Assembly (NCBI GenBank): GCA_958496175.1
Contig: OY292274.1
Location: 4,030,001-4,094,000, forward strand
Direction of reading: 5' to 3'
DNA: 64,000 nt
From: Sisyra terminalis
Taxonomy: Eukaryota; Arthropoda; Insecta; Neuroptera; Sisyridae
Below the pieces are notes generated by a model that was not told where the DNA came from, made no database searches, and saw only the letters and a program-made list of their open reading frames with translations. How positions within the stretch are numbered: the first letter of the stretch is position 1; each line of letters starts with the position of its first letter. Shown here in pieces: positions 38,660-50,800 of the stretch. The translations under genes were made by a program, and so were the position numbers.

Positions 38660-39790
38660 AGAGCGCAAGATTTCAGAGTTCAATAAAATATTCAAATACA
38701 AATCGGAAGAAACGACTCCCAAAAAAAATAACAACCGGGGTTCCCCAAGGTAGCGTACTGGGACCTCTGTTGTATTCCCTTTACACAGCCGATATGCCAA
38801 ATACAAAAGATGCATTAGTGGCAACATTTGCTGATCGTAACCGCAGCAGATGAACCCAATGAAGCTTCGTTAAAGCTCCAATATAACCTGGACAAAGTAG
38901 AAAAATGGGCAAAAAAGTGGAAAATAAAAAAACAACGCAAAATCTACACACATAATGTTTACAGTCCGCAAAATATATGTCCACCGGTTACAATGGAAGG
39001 CACAGAACTACCGCAAAAGAGCACGTAGATCAAAAACTTACATGGGCTGTGCAAATCAAAAAAACTCGAGAACATTTAAATAAAAAATACAAAAAAATGT
39101 ATTGGTTGATGGCATCTAATGCACCATTATCAACAGAAAACAAACTTCTTCTGTACAAGGTCATCCTCAAGCCCATATGGACATATGGGATACAGTTGTG
39201 GGGTACTGCATCCAACTCCAACATTGAAATCCTACAAAGATTCCAATCAAGGACCGTACGACAAATAATCAGTGCTTCATGGTATGTAAACAATAAAAAT
39301 ATACATGAGGATACAGAAATGCCATCTGTAAAGGAGAAAATTCAAAGCTTTAGTAAAAAATTCCTGGCAAAACTAGACGATCGTTCCAACCATTTCGCAA
39401 TAAACTTATTGGACAACAATGATATAATAATAAAATGGAATGTAATAGATTTGCCTGATAGATTTAGTAACTAAACAAATATTTCTTTTGACTATTTATT
39501 GCCAAATTATTATTTCTTGTTATATAGCTTTATTTTTATATATTACATATATATTAATGTTTCACATTATTTTTAGCATTGATATTGTTATTATAGACTG
39601 TTATTAATTGTTTTTATTGCTATTAGAATTACTATTATTGTTATTGTTGCTATTGATTGTTAAAAATCTTTGTACTTATACAGTACTAATCTACTGGGAC
39701 TAGTGCTTGCATGTGATTGTCTATGGATTGAATGCACTTATTGCAACCTTATGCAGAGTTTGTAATTTATTTGAAAATAAAAAAAATATG
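38660..39790 (+). pseudogene. Jockey-like LINE, 5'-truncated and frameshifted
   Basis: The frame from about 38663 reads KKITTGVPQGSVLGPLLYSL then YTADMPNTKDALVATFAD, where the FADD box is destroyed by a small deletion at 38833. In the next frame DEPNEASLKLQYNLDKVEKW and AKKWKIK follow. From 38977 to 39471 a third frame is open for 165 codons: DQKLTWAVQIKKTREHLNKK, ENKLLLYKVILKPIWTYGIQ, NSNIEILQRFQSRTVRQIIS, then a tail ending DLPDRFSN. That open stretch is the thumb/C-terminal region only and lacks catalytic residues. The 3' UTR ends in GAAAATAAAAAAAAT at about 39790. Confidence 0.83.
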
Positions 39791-40640
39791 TTTTTTTTCT
39801 AGCAAGTATTTAGTTTTTTTTGGTTTAGAAAATATACATTTGGGAATTATGTATGAAACAAAATTTTTTAAATGGCCGCCACGGCTTTGTTGGCATTTGT
39901 ATACCCTTTTGACGAAGTTTTCAATAACGTTATTGCATACATGTGGTGGTATTTCATTGATACAACATCTAATTTCAGCTTTCAATGCTTCGATGGTTGT
40001 AGGCTTATTGGCATAAACCTGTAATTTCAGATAATCCTTCATCCAGAAATCTAAAGGCACTAAATCGTAAGAATAAAGAGGCCAATTCTGGTCACCAAAT
40101 CGGGAAATGACACGACCAGGAATAAACTCGTGCAAGATCGTCAATGTTTCAGGGGTGATATGGTGTATGGCACTGTCTTGCTGAAACCACATGTCGTCAA
40201 GAACAGTAGCTTCCGAATGAGGCACAAGATACTGTTATCATATTACAATGACGTTCGTTATTCACCGTTACTGCATTACTTTCTTCGTTTTCGAAAAAAA
40301 ATGATTCAACTATTTTCCAGACCATAATGCACACCATACAGTGACCCGTTGTGGATGCATTGTTTTCTGATGAATCATTCGTGGATTTTCAAAGCCCCAA
40401 ATGTGAAAGTTTTGCCTATTAACGAAGCCTTCGAGGAGAAAATGACCTCATTACTGGAAATGTTTTTTTTTGCAAAATCAGCAGGTTGCTCAAGGATTCA
40501 ATTGGTGAATTCTCTTCGCTGTTCCCGGTCTACTATTTCATGTTTACTAACTCCCATCTGTTTACTTTCGATTTGTCACGTCATAATCATGAGACGTTTT
40601 GACCGTCAAACATGGCGCGCAATTCATGGTTTGTGCTTTT
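39790..40640 (-). pseudogene. Mariner-like transposase relic
   Basis: On the minus strand an open stretch (40225-39770) reads LDDMWFQQDSAIHHITPET, then FIPGRVISRFGDQNWPLYSY, DLVPLDFWMKDYLKLQVYAN, and VIENFVKRVYKCQQSRGGHL. This is the C-terminal catalytic half of an IS630-Tc1-mariner transposase, with a D in the WFQQD box and in the DLxPLDF box. Farther 5' (40640-40230) are broken frames with SNEVIFSSKASLIGKTFTFG and HNGSLYGVHYGLENS, matching the preceding D-E-A-H-F region. The first catalytic D of that box and the DNA-binding domain are lost or mutated. It sits directly after a LINE 3' end. I did not find terminal repeats. Confidence 0.85.
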
Positions 40641-40669
40641 ATTGAAACACTCTTATAATCGAAGAGAAA

Positions 40670-40948
40670 AGTACATAAAAATAGAGATTCGTGAATAATA
40701 ACGTCTTATAGCGTATTATAAGGAAAATAAGTAGGTCGGTACTTAAAAAACTGTATAAAGTTTAAGAGAAAATCGGAAATTTGATCAAAAAATTCACACA
40801 AAAAAAAATTATTTAAAGTAACTGTTTATTAGATGTGTCTTCTTATAGTCAAAATAAAAATGTCCATATACCACTACAAACAGCAAATCTAAAAAGAAAA
40901 TACTAACAACACTTATGTTACGCAGTCGAAGTCGCGGGCATCGGCTAG
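40670..40948 (+). mobile_element. Helitron-like family A, 3'-end fragment
   Basis: It ends ACGCAGTCGAAGTCGCGGG, then CATCGGCTAG before T. The preceding AAATCTAAAAAGAAAATAC and CATATACCACTACAAA match 48700-48816 and 53160-53261. Confidence 0.7.
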
Positions 40949-41635
40949 TTGCTTAAATGCCTTATACGATAAAAATTGAAATATTTTTCGAGTTTTTATT
41001 TATTTATTTCTTTGAGGTAATTTGAAGTATCCATATCAAATTTTCGAAGAACTTACAATATTTTAGTGAAATTTTTGATTTTTGTATACATTCATCGTAA
41101 GCAAAAGGGATAAAAATGCCAATTTAAATAATCGTTTGTAAGTCATCGGATGTTTTCATAAAATTAATAAAACATTCATAAAAACTTTCTTTTAAAAATC
41201 AACATTTCATAATTTCCTTGCATGCCTGTTAGAGGCTTTATTAAATATTTAGATACGAATACGTTTTTCATAAGAATATTAAATAAGAATAAATACATAA
41301 AACAGAAAAAGACCTTTTATTATAATCCAAAATTTTCTGTTTCCAAAAATACAAAAGTTCCATATTTCAACACTGTATTAATCATTGGTGAAAGCAGTGA
41401 TTTACTTTGTAATTGCACCCACTAATTAATTTCGTAATAAGTACTCACTAATGGTAATAAACCAATGTTTGGATTACTCTTTATACATGAAAGGTCATTA
41501 ATTAGGGATATTATCTCACTAATTTCCAAAAATGTCTTTGTATGCAACAAATCCAATACTCATCAGTCCTTTATAAATGTTTGAAATCAATAGTTTGATA
41601 ACATTTCTCAATTTGTGGAATATAGTTTTACTTAC

Positions 41636-41662
41636 CCGGCAAAAGCTCGTTATAGCAGAAAT
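41636..41662 (-). CDS. Nrx-1: Neurexin-1 27-nt microexon at splice site 2 position
   Basis: A microexon of exactly nine codons (ISAITSFCR) lies between the two larger LNS2 exons. Its acceptor is a pyrimidine-rich stretch ending TTTGTTTCAG and its donor is GTAAGT. Both neighbouring exons end or begin in phase 0, so it can be included or skipped without changing the frame. It joins ...HRRIQE to LSAVVDGIY..., which is where vertebrate neurexins carry the alternative insert SS2. The nine residues would lengthen a loop at the rim of the LNS2 domain. It is flanked by about 22 kb of intron on each side. Whether it is alternative or constitutive in this species cannot be read from DNA. The call rests on splice sites, phase, strand and order together. 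Confidence 0.85.
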
Positions 41663-41879
41663 CTGAAACAAATACAAGTATTTAGTAAAACCTCATAAAT
41701 AAGAAATAAATTTGCCAATTACTTTTGTGACATAAAATGGATTTTTTTTTTTTAATAAATCGGAAGTTCAGTCAAATATTTTAAAACGAAAACTTGAGTA
41801 AAATAAAAATAGTATAATTTGTTGATCCCAACAAGTAAGATTTTTTTTTAATAAAATATGAAGTTTTTCTTTCAAAAGC

Positions 41880-42157
41880 TTCATTAGTCCCAGGGGGTAT
41901 ATCAATAAACGATTTTTATATGTATGGTCTTAAAAACGTATTTACTTTAAGCTTTATCACCATTATTATTACTACTTTCACTTTTTTAGTAATGTTTCCT
42001 TATTGAGCAACCCTAAGGCTCTTTAATTTTTAAGGCTAACCCTATTTTTAACCCGAAGGCCTTAAATTTGTAAAAAAAAAATACTACTGTAAGATTTGAG
42101 CCCACGTATTTTTAATTATTCGGCTATTAACAAACCTATAATTACAATGTTTGTCTA
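41880..42157 (-). mobile_element. Outer family A Helitron, inner piece
   Basis: It matches 9530-9780 in the same (minus) orientation, including AAGCTTTATCACCATTATTA. The element continues at 45190-45568 across the plus-strand Helitron inserted between. Confidence 0.65.
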
Positions 42158-42765
42158 TCTATTATTATAAAGAGGTAAGATTTGATTGTTTGCTTGCTTT
42201 GAATAGGCTCCGAAACTACTTGACCGATTTGAAAACTTCACTGTTGGGAAGCTACACTATTTCCGGTCAACATAGGCTATATTAAATTTTCAAAAAAATT
42301 AGGAATCCATTCTAAAACTACAATAATGTGTGAAAAATTACTAAAAAACTTTCGTACATCGATTGCGCTGGTGATTTAACTAAATACGGAACAACCGAAT
42401 TTAATGAAACTTTATATTAAGATACAACACGAATACCCACACATGTTAAGCTACTAACCATTCCTTAAAAATAATAAGGGAATGTACCGTCTACGTAAAA
42501 ACTGAGGGATGAAAAAAAATTTGACTTCAGATAGGCGAGTTAAATATCTTTGGAAAGGTATTGACAAGTTAAAAAATGATCTGTATTAATATTTTAAGTT
42601 GAACTAATAAGAAGCACAGTAATTTAATTTAAAGTAGAAAACTTGCCTTTTTGAAATATAAATGTTTTTATAGATAATAATCTGACAGTAAATTTTTTGT
42701 TACAAAATTGTTGTAAATAGATCCTTAGGGTTGCTCAGTAAGGAAATATTAACGAAAAAAATGTA

Positions 42766-42806
<41 letters not shown>

Positions 42807-42953
42807 GCTTCAAGTAAATACGTTTTTAAAACCGTGCATATATAAAATCGTGTATTTATATACTTTTTTTAATATTTGGTGTATTCCTTATGGGAAGTAG
42901 GCATATGATAATATTCTTTTTTTGAAATTCCTACCCTAACAGACAAGGGCGGA

Positions 42954-43047
42954 TTTAGGATTTTTTCTTGGGGGGGAGGCACAATATCTTTCATTTGCAA
43001 GTGCGTGAAAGGAATCACGAAAAAAATTCGCAATTCCAGCCAGAAAT
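42954..43047. mobile_element. hAT MITE fragment
   Basis: ACAAGGGCGGATTTAGGATT and the following GAATCACGAAAAAAATTCGC match the left third of 20005-20278. The right end is missing. Confidence 0.65.
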
Positions 43048-43514
43048 CATCATAATGATAAATAATAAATAAATCATAATGATAAAAGAAATTTAAAATC
43101 CTCTTCCAGAGCAAAAGGCATACGCCAAATCGTGTATGGTGAACTCTGGACTATCTAATATGGTTTAATTATATAGTAGAAATTCAGATATTTCAATAAT
43201 AAGTTTAAGATACATAATGGTTATACATGATTATGGAAGAACTGGGTTTCGTGCAATTGTAAAAATTTCAATTTCGCGGTTGTGTTGTACAGTACAATAG
43301 TATAATAGTTTTTGGAAAAAGGTTCATTCGAGGTTCATTCATCGAAACAGTGAGATGGGGTTATTTTGACGCGAGTATTTTGACAAATTTCGACTTTTTT
43401 TAGTCATAATTAAGACCGAATTTATTGAACTTGGCGATATTTTTTATTTATGTATAGATGCTGATTGATTTACGGATTATTTGGTTCACGGTAGGTATAC
43501 CTACCGTAGTTATA

Positions 43515-44979
43515 CACTGGAAAACCAAGTGTGTTATTTTAAAACACATAAATGTATTATTTCCTTGTAGTCACTTTTAAGACGTTTCCCGGTGTGTTAT
43601 AAGTGTTCAAGTAACACGTATCCGTGTTACTTCAATACACATAAATGCGTTTTACATATATATATATATATATATTGTTATTTAACTATTGAATAAAAAT
43701 ACAAAATAAAATTACAAATTATAATAGCAAATAATTATTAAGTTCCTAAATAATAGCATCTTGGTCGAACGTATATATGACACATCTCGGTGCTTCGTTC
43801 TCTACCGTTTCCAAATCTTCAGCAGACTTTAAAGCCTGCAATAGATTGATATTCATGACAGTGAAAAGGTATATCACATGATGAATCCATACCTGTTTAA
43901 TGATAATTAAGTCTTTCATCCCATGCTGAATTTGTTAGCAAGTTCTTTGCACAAATACTGGAGTATTGTAATTAATTTATTTTGAGTTTCCGACAAACTA
44001 CAAAAGTCAGCCATTTTCTCATCCGCCACATATTTCACGCATTTACACCTTCCTTCTATAAGGCAATACACTTTTTTTCTATTTTTTCACTGCAATTAAA
44101 ACTTATCTTTTTATGTAAAAAAAAAGAATTATTTATATATTTTATATTTGCCGGTTAAATGTAATAAGAATGAGAATTCGGGAATAAGTACTTAAATCCC
44201 GCCAACACACTACCGCCAGGCTCATGAGACTTCGCACGAGCTTATGAGGCGTCGTAGGAGCTCATACATTTCACACAGATACCCAACCGCACTAGTGTCT
44301 ATCTAGTCAACAATGATAAATTTTGAAAAAAATAATAATGAAAAATAATAAAAAAAATAGAATTATTATTTTTGAAAAACAAAAAAATACACTTGTGGAA
44401 AATTAAAAAATCTACAAGTCCATTTTTCCAATTTTTTTTATTTTATTATTACTTTATTTATTTTCTTATAATTAACAATTTATTCTGTCTTCTAGATTTA
44501 TACGCGTCACTTGACTACCGCACACTGTCACACACTTTTTCTATGAAAGCTTTTTATTTACTGTTTCTTTTTCTATTTTATTAAGTATAAAGGTATACCT
44601 TTGTGATTATTAGAATTATTATAATAATTTTGTTAATAAAATGATCGGTATAATAGAATGCGATAACTATAAATGCATTAAGTACAGCTAACACGTATAA
44701 ACGTGTAATACTAACAAAACGTTTAGTTTTAATACACTTTTGTGCATAAAGTGAAGTGTTTTTTAGATTTAACACATAAAAAAATGTATTATTTATTTGA
44801 ACAGATAAAACGTGTAAAATAGTGCATTTAGTTGTGTTAAAACTACACGTGACGTTTTGCAAGAGTGTTATTTCAACGCATATAATTTCATTTACACGTT
44901 TAGACGTATTATTGCAGTGAACTTACACATCTTGGTACATTGAAATAATACGCTTATTAACACATTTGGTTTTTCAGTG
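43515..44979. mobile_element. Terminal-repeat DNA element with TA duplication
   Basis: The termini CACTGGAAAACCAAGTGTG and CACATTTGGTTTTTCAGTG are inverted, and TA flanks both sides. The related Helitron copy at 48540-48560 has the uninterrupted target (GGTATACGCTACTGAACAT). Both subterminal regions carry many copies of a TAACACgt / acgTGTTA motif. TA duplications fit the Tc1/mariner group. The centre holds a coding-like segment (43746-44080, -). Confidence 0.82.
43746..44080 (-). pseudogene. Unidentified coding-like segment with a candidate 57-nt intron
   Basis: On the minus strand, from about 44080, an open frame reads VYCLIEGRCKCVKYVADEKM, then ADFCSLSETQNKLITILQYL and CKELANKFSMG before a TGA at 43918. 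In the overlapping frame MKDLIIIKQ ends at a CAG/GTATGG donor (43893/43892). After 57 nt a TTGCAG acceptor leads to ALKSAEDLETVENEAP, RCVIYTFDQDAII and a TAG stop at 43746. One base change in length would join the two parts. Amino-acid composition looks protein-like and unlike the AT-biased chance frames nearby. I do not recognise the family. It may be a decayed transposase end or a captured host-gene piece; it may also be chance. Confidence 0.35.
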
Positions 44980-45189
44980 TACGCAATTGAACATACTCTT
45001 TTTAGATATTTATAAATATTTTTTGAAAATTAATTGATTATTACATAGAACTATTTTATTCTTTGCAACCGTTTATTAAATGTGTCTTTTTCAAGAGTGT
45101 GAAGTGTTTTTAAGTATGATTATATTTTTCGTAAAAGAAATAAGAAAAATAAAATACGTTACGTAGGCGAAGTCGCGGGGATCAGCTAG

Positions 45190-45568
45190 TTATATATAAA
45201 AACATTTGTATTTCAATAGGCAATCTTTAGTACTTTGAATTGAATTTACTGTGCTTTTTATTAGTTCAAATAAAAAGATTAATGCAGATTATTTTCTAAC
45301 TTTTAAATACCTTTCCAACGATAAATAACTCGCCTGTTTAAAGTATTTTTTTTTCATTCCTCAGTTTTTACGAAGGATATACTTTCCCTTATTATTTTTA
45401 AGGAATGATAAGTAGCCTAATATGTGTGGGTAATTGTGTTGTATCTTAATATAAAATTTCATTAAATTCGGTTGTTCCGTTCTTTAATTAAATCAAATAT
45501 GTAGTCTAAAATTGTGTTCAAAATTGAAATGTGCAGACAGACGTAAGAATTTTGTATATTAGTATAGA
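45190..45568 (-). mobile_element. Outer family A Helitron, 5' piece
   Basis: The 5' end at 45568 reads TCTATACTAATATACAAAA on the minus strand, with the A that precedes it at 45569. The interior matches 9840-10234. It is the start of the element resumed at 42157. Confidence 0.72.
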
Positions 45569-45605
45569 TGAACAAATTGATATTCAGACCAAAATTTGTA
45601 TAATC

Positions 45606-45735
45606 CATGATGGAAATTAGATGCTCTACAAAAAAGGTCAAATTTGAATAATTACCCTTCAATAACTTTGAGAGAATCAAGTTTATCAAAAAATACTAAG
45701 AGACCTTTTTTGTCGAGCATTTAATTTCCTTCAAA
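45606..45735. repeat. Hairpin related to the TA MITE interior
   Basis: GATGCTCTACAAAAAAGGTC and GACCTTTTTTGTCGAGCATT are inverted. The same words occur inside 60904-61618, at about 61300 and 61370. Confidence 0.55.
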
Positions 45736-46766
45736 ATTATATCAAATTTTTGCCTGAAAATTAATTTGTTCATTAGTAACAAAATCGCTCACTTAAAAAA
45801 AACCAAATCGGATAAATAGAATAACGTTCTAGGCTCGATTGTAAGGAAACTTGGTATGACAAAAATTAACAATGCGACATTTTTTGTGGAACATTCAATT
45901 TCCTTTAAGAATTTATGTTATTTTATTCTTTTAGAGTGATGGTTGGACCTTTTTATATCAATATTTAAGGCAATATTGATTTCTAAACTAATATAGCTAA
46001 TGTATTGTTTATAACCAACATTTTTTTTTTAATTTTTCAATTTGATAAAATCGTCCCACATCCACGTATAAAACTCAACATTATTATTCAAAGCAGGTTA
46101 ACACTTGACGAAAATCGAATATAAAGTAGCGACGTAATAACCATATTTTTCGTATATTTTTATATTTACATATGTTAAAAATCAAATTATTAATGGATTT
46201 GGAATTCATAAAAAAAACTTTTTCAAAATTTATTTGAAACATACATTTTTCTCTCAAATATCAAAAATCAACGAGATTTTCTAAGCTGCATAAACCCACA
46301 TTTATTCTATCAGTCGTACTCTTATTTTCATTAAAAATGTATTCGTCTCGTTAAGTTAAGAAAATAGAATCCTTGTATTTTTCATCACGAGACTACGATA
46401 ACCATTAGTACTCACTCATTTTAATGTCATTACGTGATTTCCATCCTACATTTCACATTTCCTGCTTCTGAGAAATGTAATAAAACGTAAGACGGTTATT
46501 TTCGTTTAGAAACTTTCTCATTTTATAAGAACTCAAGAAAAAATAAAGTAGTTTAGTTATAATTTAAAAGGATATGGATAACTGCTTTTGTAAGGTTTAA
46601 GTCGGCAGTCTTTTTTGTGGTATGTCTTATTTTAGCTGTTTTTAAAATTATAATTCTCACTTCAAGATAATACCTAGTTCTATTCTGAGAATTTTAATTA
46701 ACAATGAAATTAGCGTCAAGTTGGACGCTATAGGGCGTAGCCTTTACATTTATAATGGGAAAGTAA

Positions 46767-47762
46767 GGAAAATATTTACTCGAAAATTGGGTTCAAAATT
46801 AAAATGTATATAAAATTCTTACGTCTGTCTGTACATTTCGATTTTGAACCCAATTTCAGGGTACATATTTGTTTCAAGAAACCCTTATTCCAAATTTAAC
46901 ATTTTTAAAATTTGTCTGTCTTGCTGTGTGTCCAAATCTAACTAAAGAACGGAACAACCAAATTTAATTAAATTTGGTATTACGACACAACACAATTACC
47001 CAATCACATTAGGCTACTAATCATTTTTTAAAAATAATAAAGGAAGGTATCCCTTACGTGAAAACTGAGGGATGAAAAAAAATTACTTTAGACTTATAAT
47101 TATTTAGTTGGAAAATTATTTAAAAGTTAGAAAATAATCTGCATTAATCTTTTTAGTTGAACTAACAAAAACCATAGTAAATTCAATTTAAAGTACAAAA
47201 AATTGCCTCAAATATAAACCTTTTCATTTATAATAAACATAGATTTTATAGATATGATAATAGCGCATTGGTTTACGTATCTGATATTCTGTTGCTTATA
47301 ATTAAAAAGACGTGGGTTCTAATCTTGCAGTAAACTTTTATTTTACATAATTATCGTAAATAGACCCTTAGGGTTGCTCAGTAAGGAAATATTAAATAAA
47401 AAAAGTAATAATAATAATAATAATAAAAGTAATAAAGCTTAAAGTAAATACGTTTTTATAACTATGCATATTGCATATATACAATCGTGCATTTACCTAT
47501 ATACCCCCTATGACTGATGAAATTTTAATATTCGGGGTATTCCTTATAAGAATAAGGCATGTGATATTTTTTTTTTAAATTTCGTACCCTAAAAGAGTGA
47601 AAAATGATGGCAAAGTATGTTCGGCATAATGTCTGATAAACAATCGAAATTTCAAATTTCACAATCCAAGTACCATTATAGACGAAACGTTTTATCGCTT
47701 AAAATAAATCAAAGTTAGTTTATTATTAGAAACAAAAACGTAGGCTATGCTTATAAAATTTA

Positions 47763-47837
<75 letters not shown>

Positions 47838-48816
47838 CTGAAAAAGGTTCAATTAAGTTTATAAGTGAGCATAAAGTTCTTTGTCTTTCACATATAGTAA
47901 ATCTGAAAATCCGAAATTCGTATTCATAAATAAATACATTAGTAAGTGAGTATCTCCTGAAATTCGGCAAACTTATTACCAACATTTTTGTGAACTGAAG
48001 TTAGTGGCTCCTATCAACAAAGAAAAAATGACAATTTAAAGAGTGGGGGGAGTGTTTTGAATGTTAAATATCCGGTAAGTCATAATGCTAAAAGAAATTT
48101 AAAATGCTCTTCTAAAGCAAAAGGTATACGCCAAATCGTGTATGGTGAACTCGAGAGTATCCAATATGGTTTAATTATATAGCTGAAATTCAGATATTTT
48201 AATACTAAGTGTATAGATGACACAGTGGTTATACTTGATTATGGATGAACTGGGTTTCGTGCAATTGTACAAATTTCAATTTCGCGGTAGTGTTGTACAT
48301 TGTAGGAGGGTAATAGTTTTGGGAAAGAGGTTCATTCGGGAATCGAAACAGTGAGATGGGATTCCAACTAAAATTCAAAAATCTAGACACTTAACTTCTG
48401 ATATTTAGACACAAGTACTTTGAAAACTTTTTACTGTTTTAAGTCATAATTAGGACCGATTGTATTGAACTTGACGATATTTTTTATTTATGCATAGATG
48501 CTGATTGATTTATGAATTATTTGGGTCACCATAGGTATACCTGCCGTAGGTATACGCTACTGAACATACTCTTTTTAGATATTTATAAACATTTTTTGAA
48601 AAGTAATTGATAATTACATACAACATTTTATTCTAAGTAACAGTTTATTTAATGGGTCTTTTTAAAGTCGACAAAATAATGTTTTTAAGTATGATTATAA
48701 TTTTCGTTAATGCCATAAGAAAAATAAAAATTTTCATATACCACTGCAAAGCAAATCTAAAAAGAAAATACAATCGGCACCTACGTTACGCAGACGAAGT
48801 CGCGGGAATCAGCTAG
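46767..48816 (+). mobile_element. Helitron-like family A element, 5' end rearranged
   Basis: The body matches 51097-53261 throughout. The 3' end is CGCAGACGAAGTCGCGGG, then AATCAGCTAG at 48813-48816 before T. The 5' terminus lacks the TCTATACTAATA start. Instead, 46767-46805 is an inverted copy of 46828-46870, as if two 5' ends were joined head to head. It contains a 64-bp TA tract (47770-47833) and a tRNA-like module (47265-47335). Confidence 0.75.
47770..47833. repeat. TA microsatellite, about 32 units
   Basis: An uninterrupted alternating TA run inside a family A Helitron. The other Helitron copies lack it here, so it expanded locally. Confidence 0.95.
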
Positions 48817-50089
48817 TTTTATATATATAGTATAGATATGATTCTAAAATAACTGAGAGTAGGAAAACATATATTGGCAAAGACTGGAACAAATATAAAA
48901 ATCAAAGTTCTAATAGTTTAATTGTTGCAACAATTGTTTTGTGACTTTGGTCAAGGTCAATCATTAAACAAGTACAGTTGTTTTCTTTTTACAAAATAAT
49001 ATATTTGTGTATGGAAAAACATTCTTTGTTTTCGTTTCATGATTTTATTCGTTTGATAAATATCCGGCTTTAAACCTCATTCGCAATTATTTTTATTTAT
49101 CTTTTAATCATCAAGCATGGACATATAGTTAATTGGTAATTAAAGCTAAAATCTATCAATTGGTTTTATTCAATTCTTATTATATCTTTCGAAATCATAA
49201 ACTTTAGAATCCAAATAAAAAATAAGCATAGCCAAAAATGTAAATATAAAATCCAGTGTATACGTTAGAACTCTTCCATTTATTGATCTATTTAATGCGA
49301 TTAAAGTAATACGAAAAATTACTTATAGCTTATATCATGTGATTACAGTTCATTAATCATGATATAGTCAAAAACATATGAAAATATTGTCTTTGATGCT
49401 TTTCCCACACGAGACAATCATCCCTACAATATTATTAAACACGATAAGGTGGTTTTAGTATATTTATAAAAGGGGTGTGTAAGTAATTGTATGGTATAGT
49501 TCAGGATGTGTGTGTGACAGGTACGATTATTAACCACAGAAGGACACCGAAGAAAAATAATTCAAATGCTTATGAAGAATTAACTTATCTGGTGCAAAGT
49601 TTTTAATGTCACAAACGTGATATTACTAATACTTTAATAAACTTAATTGAAAGAATTTTAAGTAAACAATTAAAAGAAAAATATTAGTAATATATTAAGT
49701 ATAGTCGTGGAATAGAAATTTAAAAGTGAACTCTCCAAAAAGTACGTTTAAGCTATTTGATTTATTTATTGATAGATTAGATCCTAATCATGATTTCAAC
49801 CAAAAAATCCGTCACTGGGGAGTGCCGCGTAAAACATATTTTTTTCATAAAGTTTGGAATCGTGTTAAGTACCAAAAAATAGTAATTCTCAAAATGAAAG
49901 ATAAAGATGTTTCCTATAGATAAGGATCTTAAATAATTTCCTATATGTGCAATAGGTTTCGTAAAAATAACAATTGAAACATGCAAAATTTACATTTTCA
50001 AAAATCGAGTTACGTTATTGTAAATAGTTTCGAAAATTATTGGAATTTTACGAAAAATCAAAAGCCAAATGATTAATTTATTCGTGAAC

Positions 50090-50800
50090 CATGTTTTCTT
50101 ATGTGGGAAAGTTTCAAAAGTTACATGATTAACTTTAAAAGTTAAAGAAGATAGGAAAATTTTTGCACCCGAAAGTCTAAATCATATCCTGTTTTGTAAA
50201 GAATATGCTTTATTTTTGCATCCTATGTCCCACTGCGATTCGACTTCCTGTTTTCTTTTCAAGGGAAAGTATTTCAAGATTGCGAATGCATTAATTGGTG
50301 ATTAATTGGTCTCGTCGTTCGAGAATTCCGAGAAAAAAAAACTTCATAAATTGCATATTTTCCCGGGAAACGCTTTTCAAAGAAAAAGCTCAATTTAGGT
50401 TATTTTTCAAATATTGAATTTTCCAAAACTTCTTTCATTGGAGTCATATTTTGTTGGTCGAGAGTTCGATATGTCGATTGCTTTTATAAGTATTAAAGCT
50501 TCAATATTAGAAATTTGTGTAAATAGAGTTTTTTCTTTAAATGGCTTTTTCCGGAAATGTATGCAAACCATTAAATCTTTTCTTTTGGAACTTTCAAACG
50601 ACAAAAAAAGACCAATTAAAAGAGTAAAGCAATTTCAAAGTTTTGATATTAATAGAAAAGCTCTAAAATGTCAAGTTAGCACTACATAGGGTTTTCCTAT
50701 GTAACGAACGACAAAAAAAACACGAAAATATTTCGCGATATTTTTTCCTAATTCCAAAAGTTAAGTGCTTACTTGATGGAAAAATTTCCAGCCAAACTAT
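50090..50800. repeat. Dispersed repeat, copy 2
   Basis: It shares TCAAGTTAGCACTACATA, GGTTTTCCTAT and CCTAATTCCAAAAGTTAAG with 1890-2100, and GTTCGAGAATTC and AAAAGTTAG(G/C)ACTAC-type words with 53950-54400. The TCAAGTTAGCAC word resembles the terminal repeat of 25368-26717. Confidence 0.4.

Larger units (their letters stand above)
18881..41635 (-). other. Nrx-1: Neurexin-1 intron, about 22.8 kb, repeat-filled
   Basis: This interval lies between the microexon and the second LNS2 exon, with a GTAAGT donor and TTTCCAG acceptor on the minus strand. It carries the LINE and Jockey pieces, four foldbacks and a mariner relic. No assignable content was seen in 18900-19550, 23600-25190, 28700-29680, 31500-35370 and 37900-38650. 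Confidence 0.85.
42158..45189 (+). mobile_element. Helitron-like family A element inserted in another Helitron
   Basis: It starts TCTATTATTATAAAGAGG after A and ends GGGGATCAGCTAG before T. The 3' stem ACGTAGGCGAAGTCGCG is degenerate. It contains an ATA/TAA microsatellite (42766-42805), a hAT MITE fragment (42954-43047), and a 1465-bp TA-flanked element (43515-44979). Without that insert it is about 1.56 kb. There is no Rep/helicase coding. Confidence 0.75.

Noticed and set aside
40349..40645. 98-codon plus-strand open frame
   Set aside because: Antisense to the mariner-like transposase, whose minus-strand frames match the family.
49726..50689. Cluster of 65-91 codon frames on both strands
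   Set aside because: Overlapping frames on both strands within a dispersed repeat, with no known motif.
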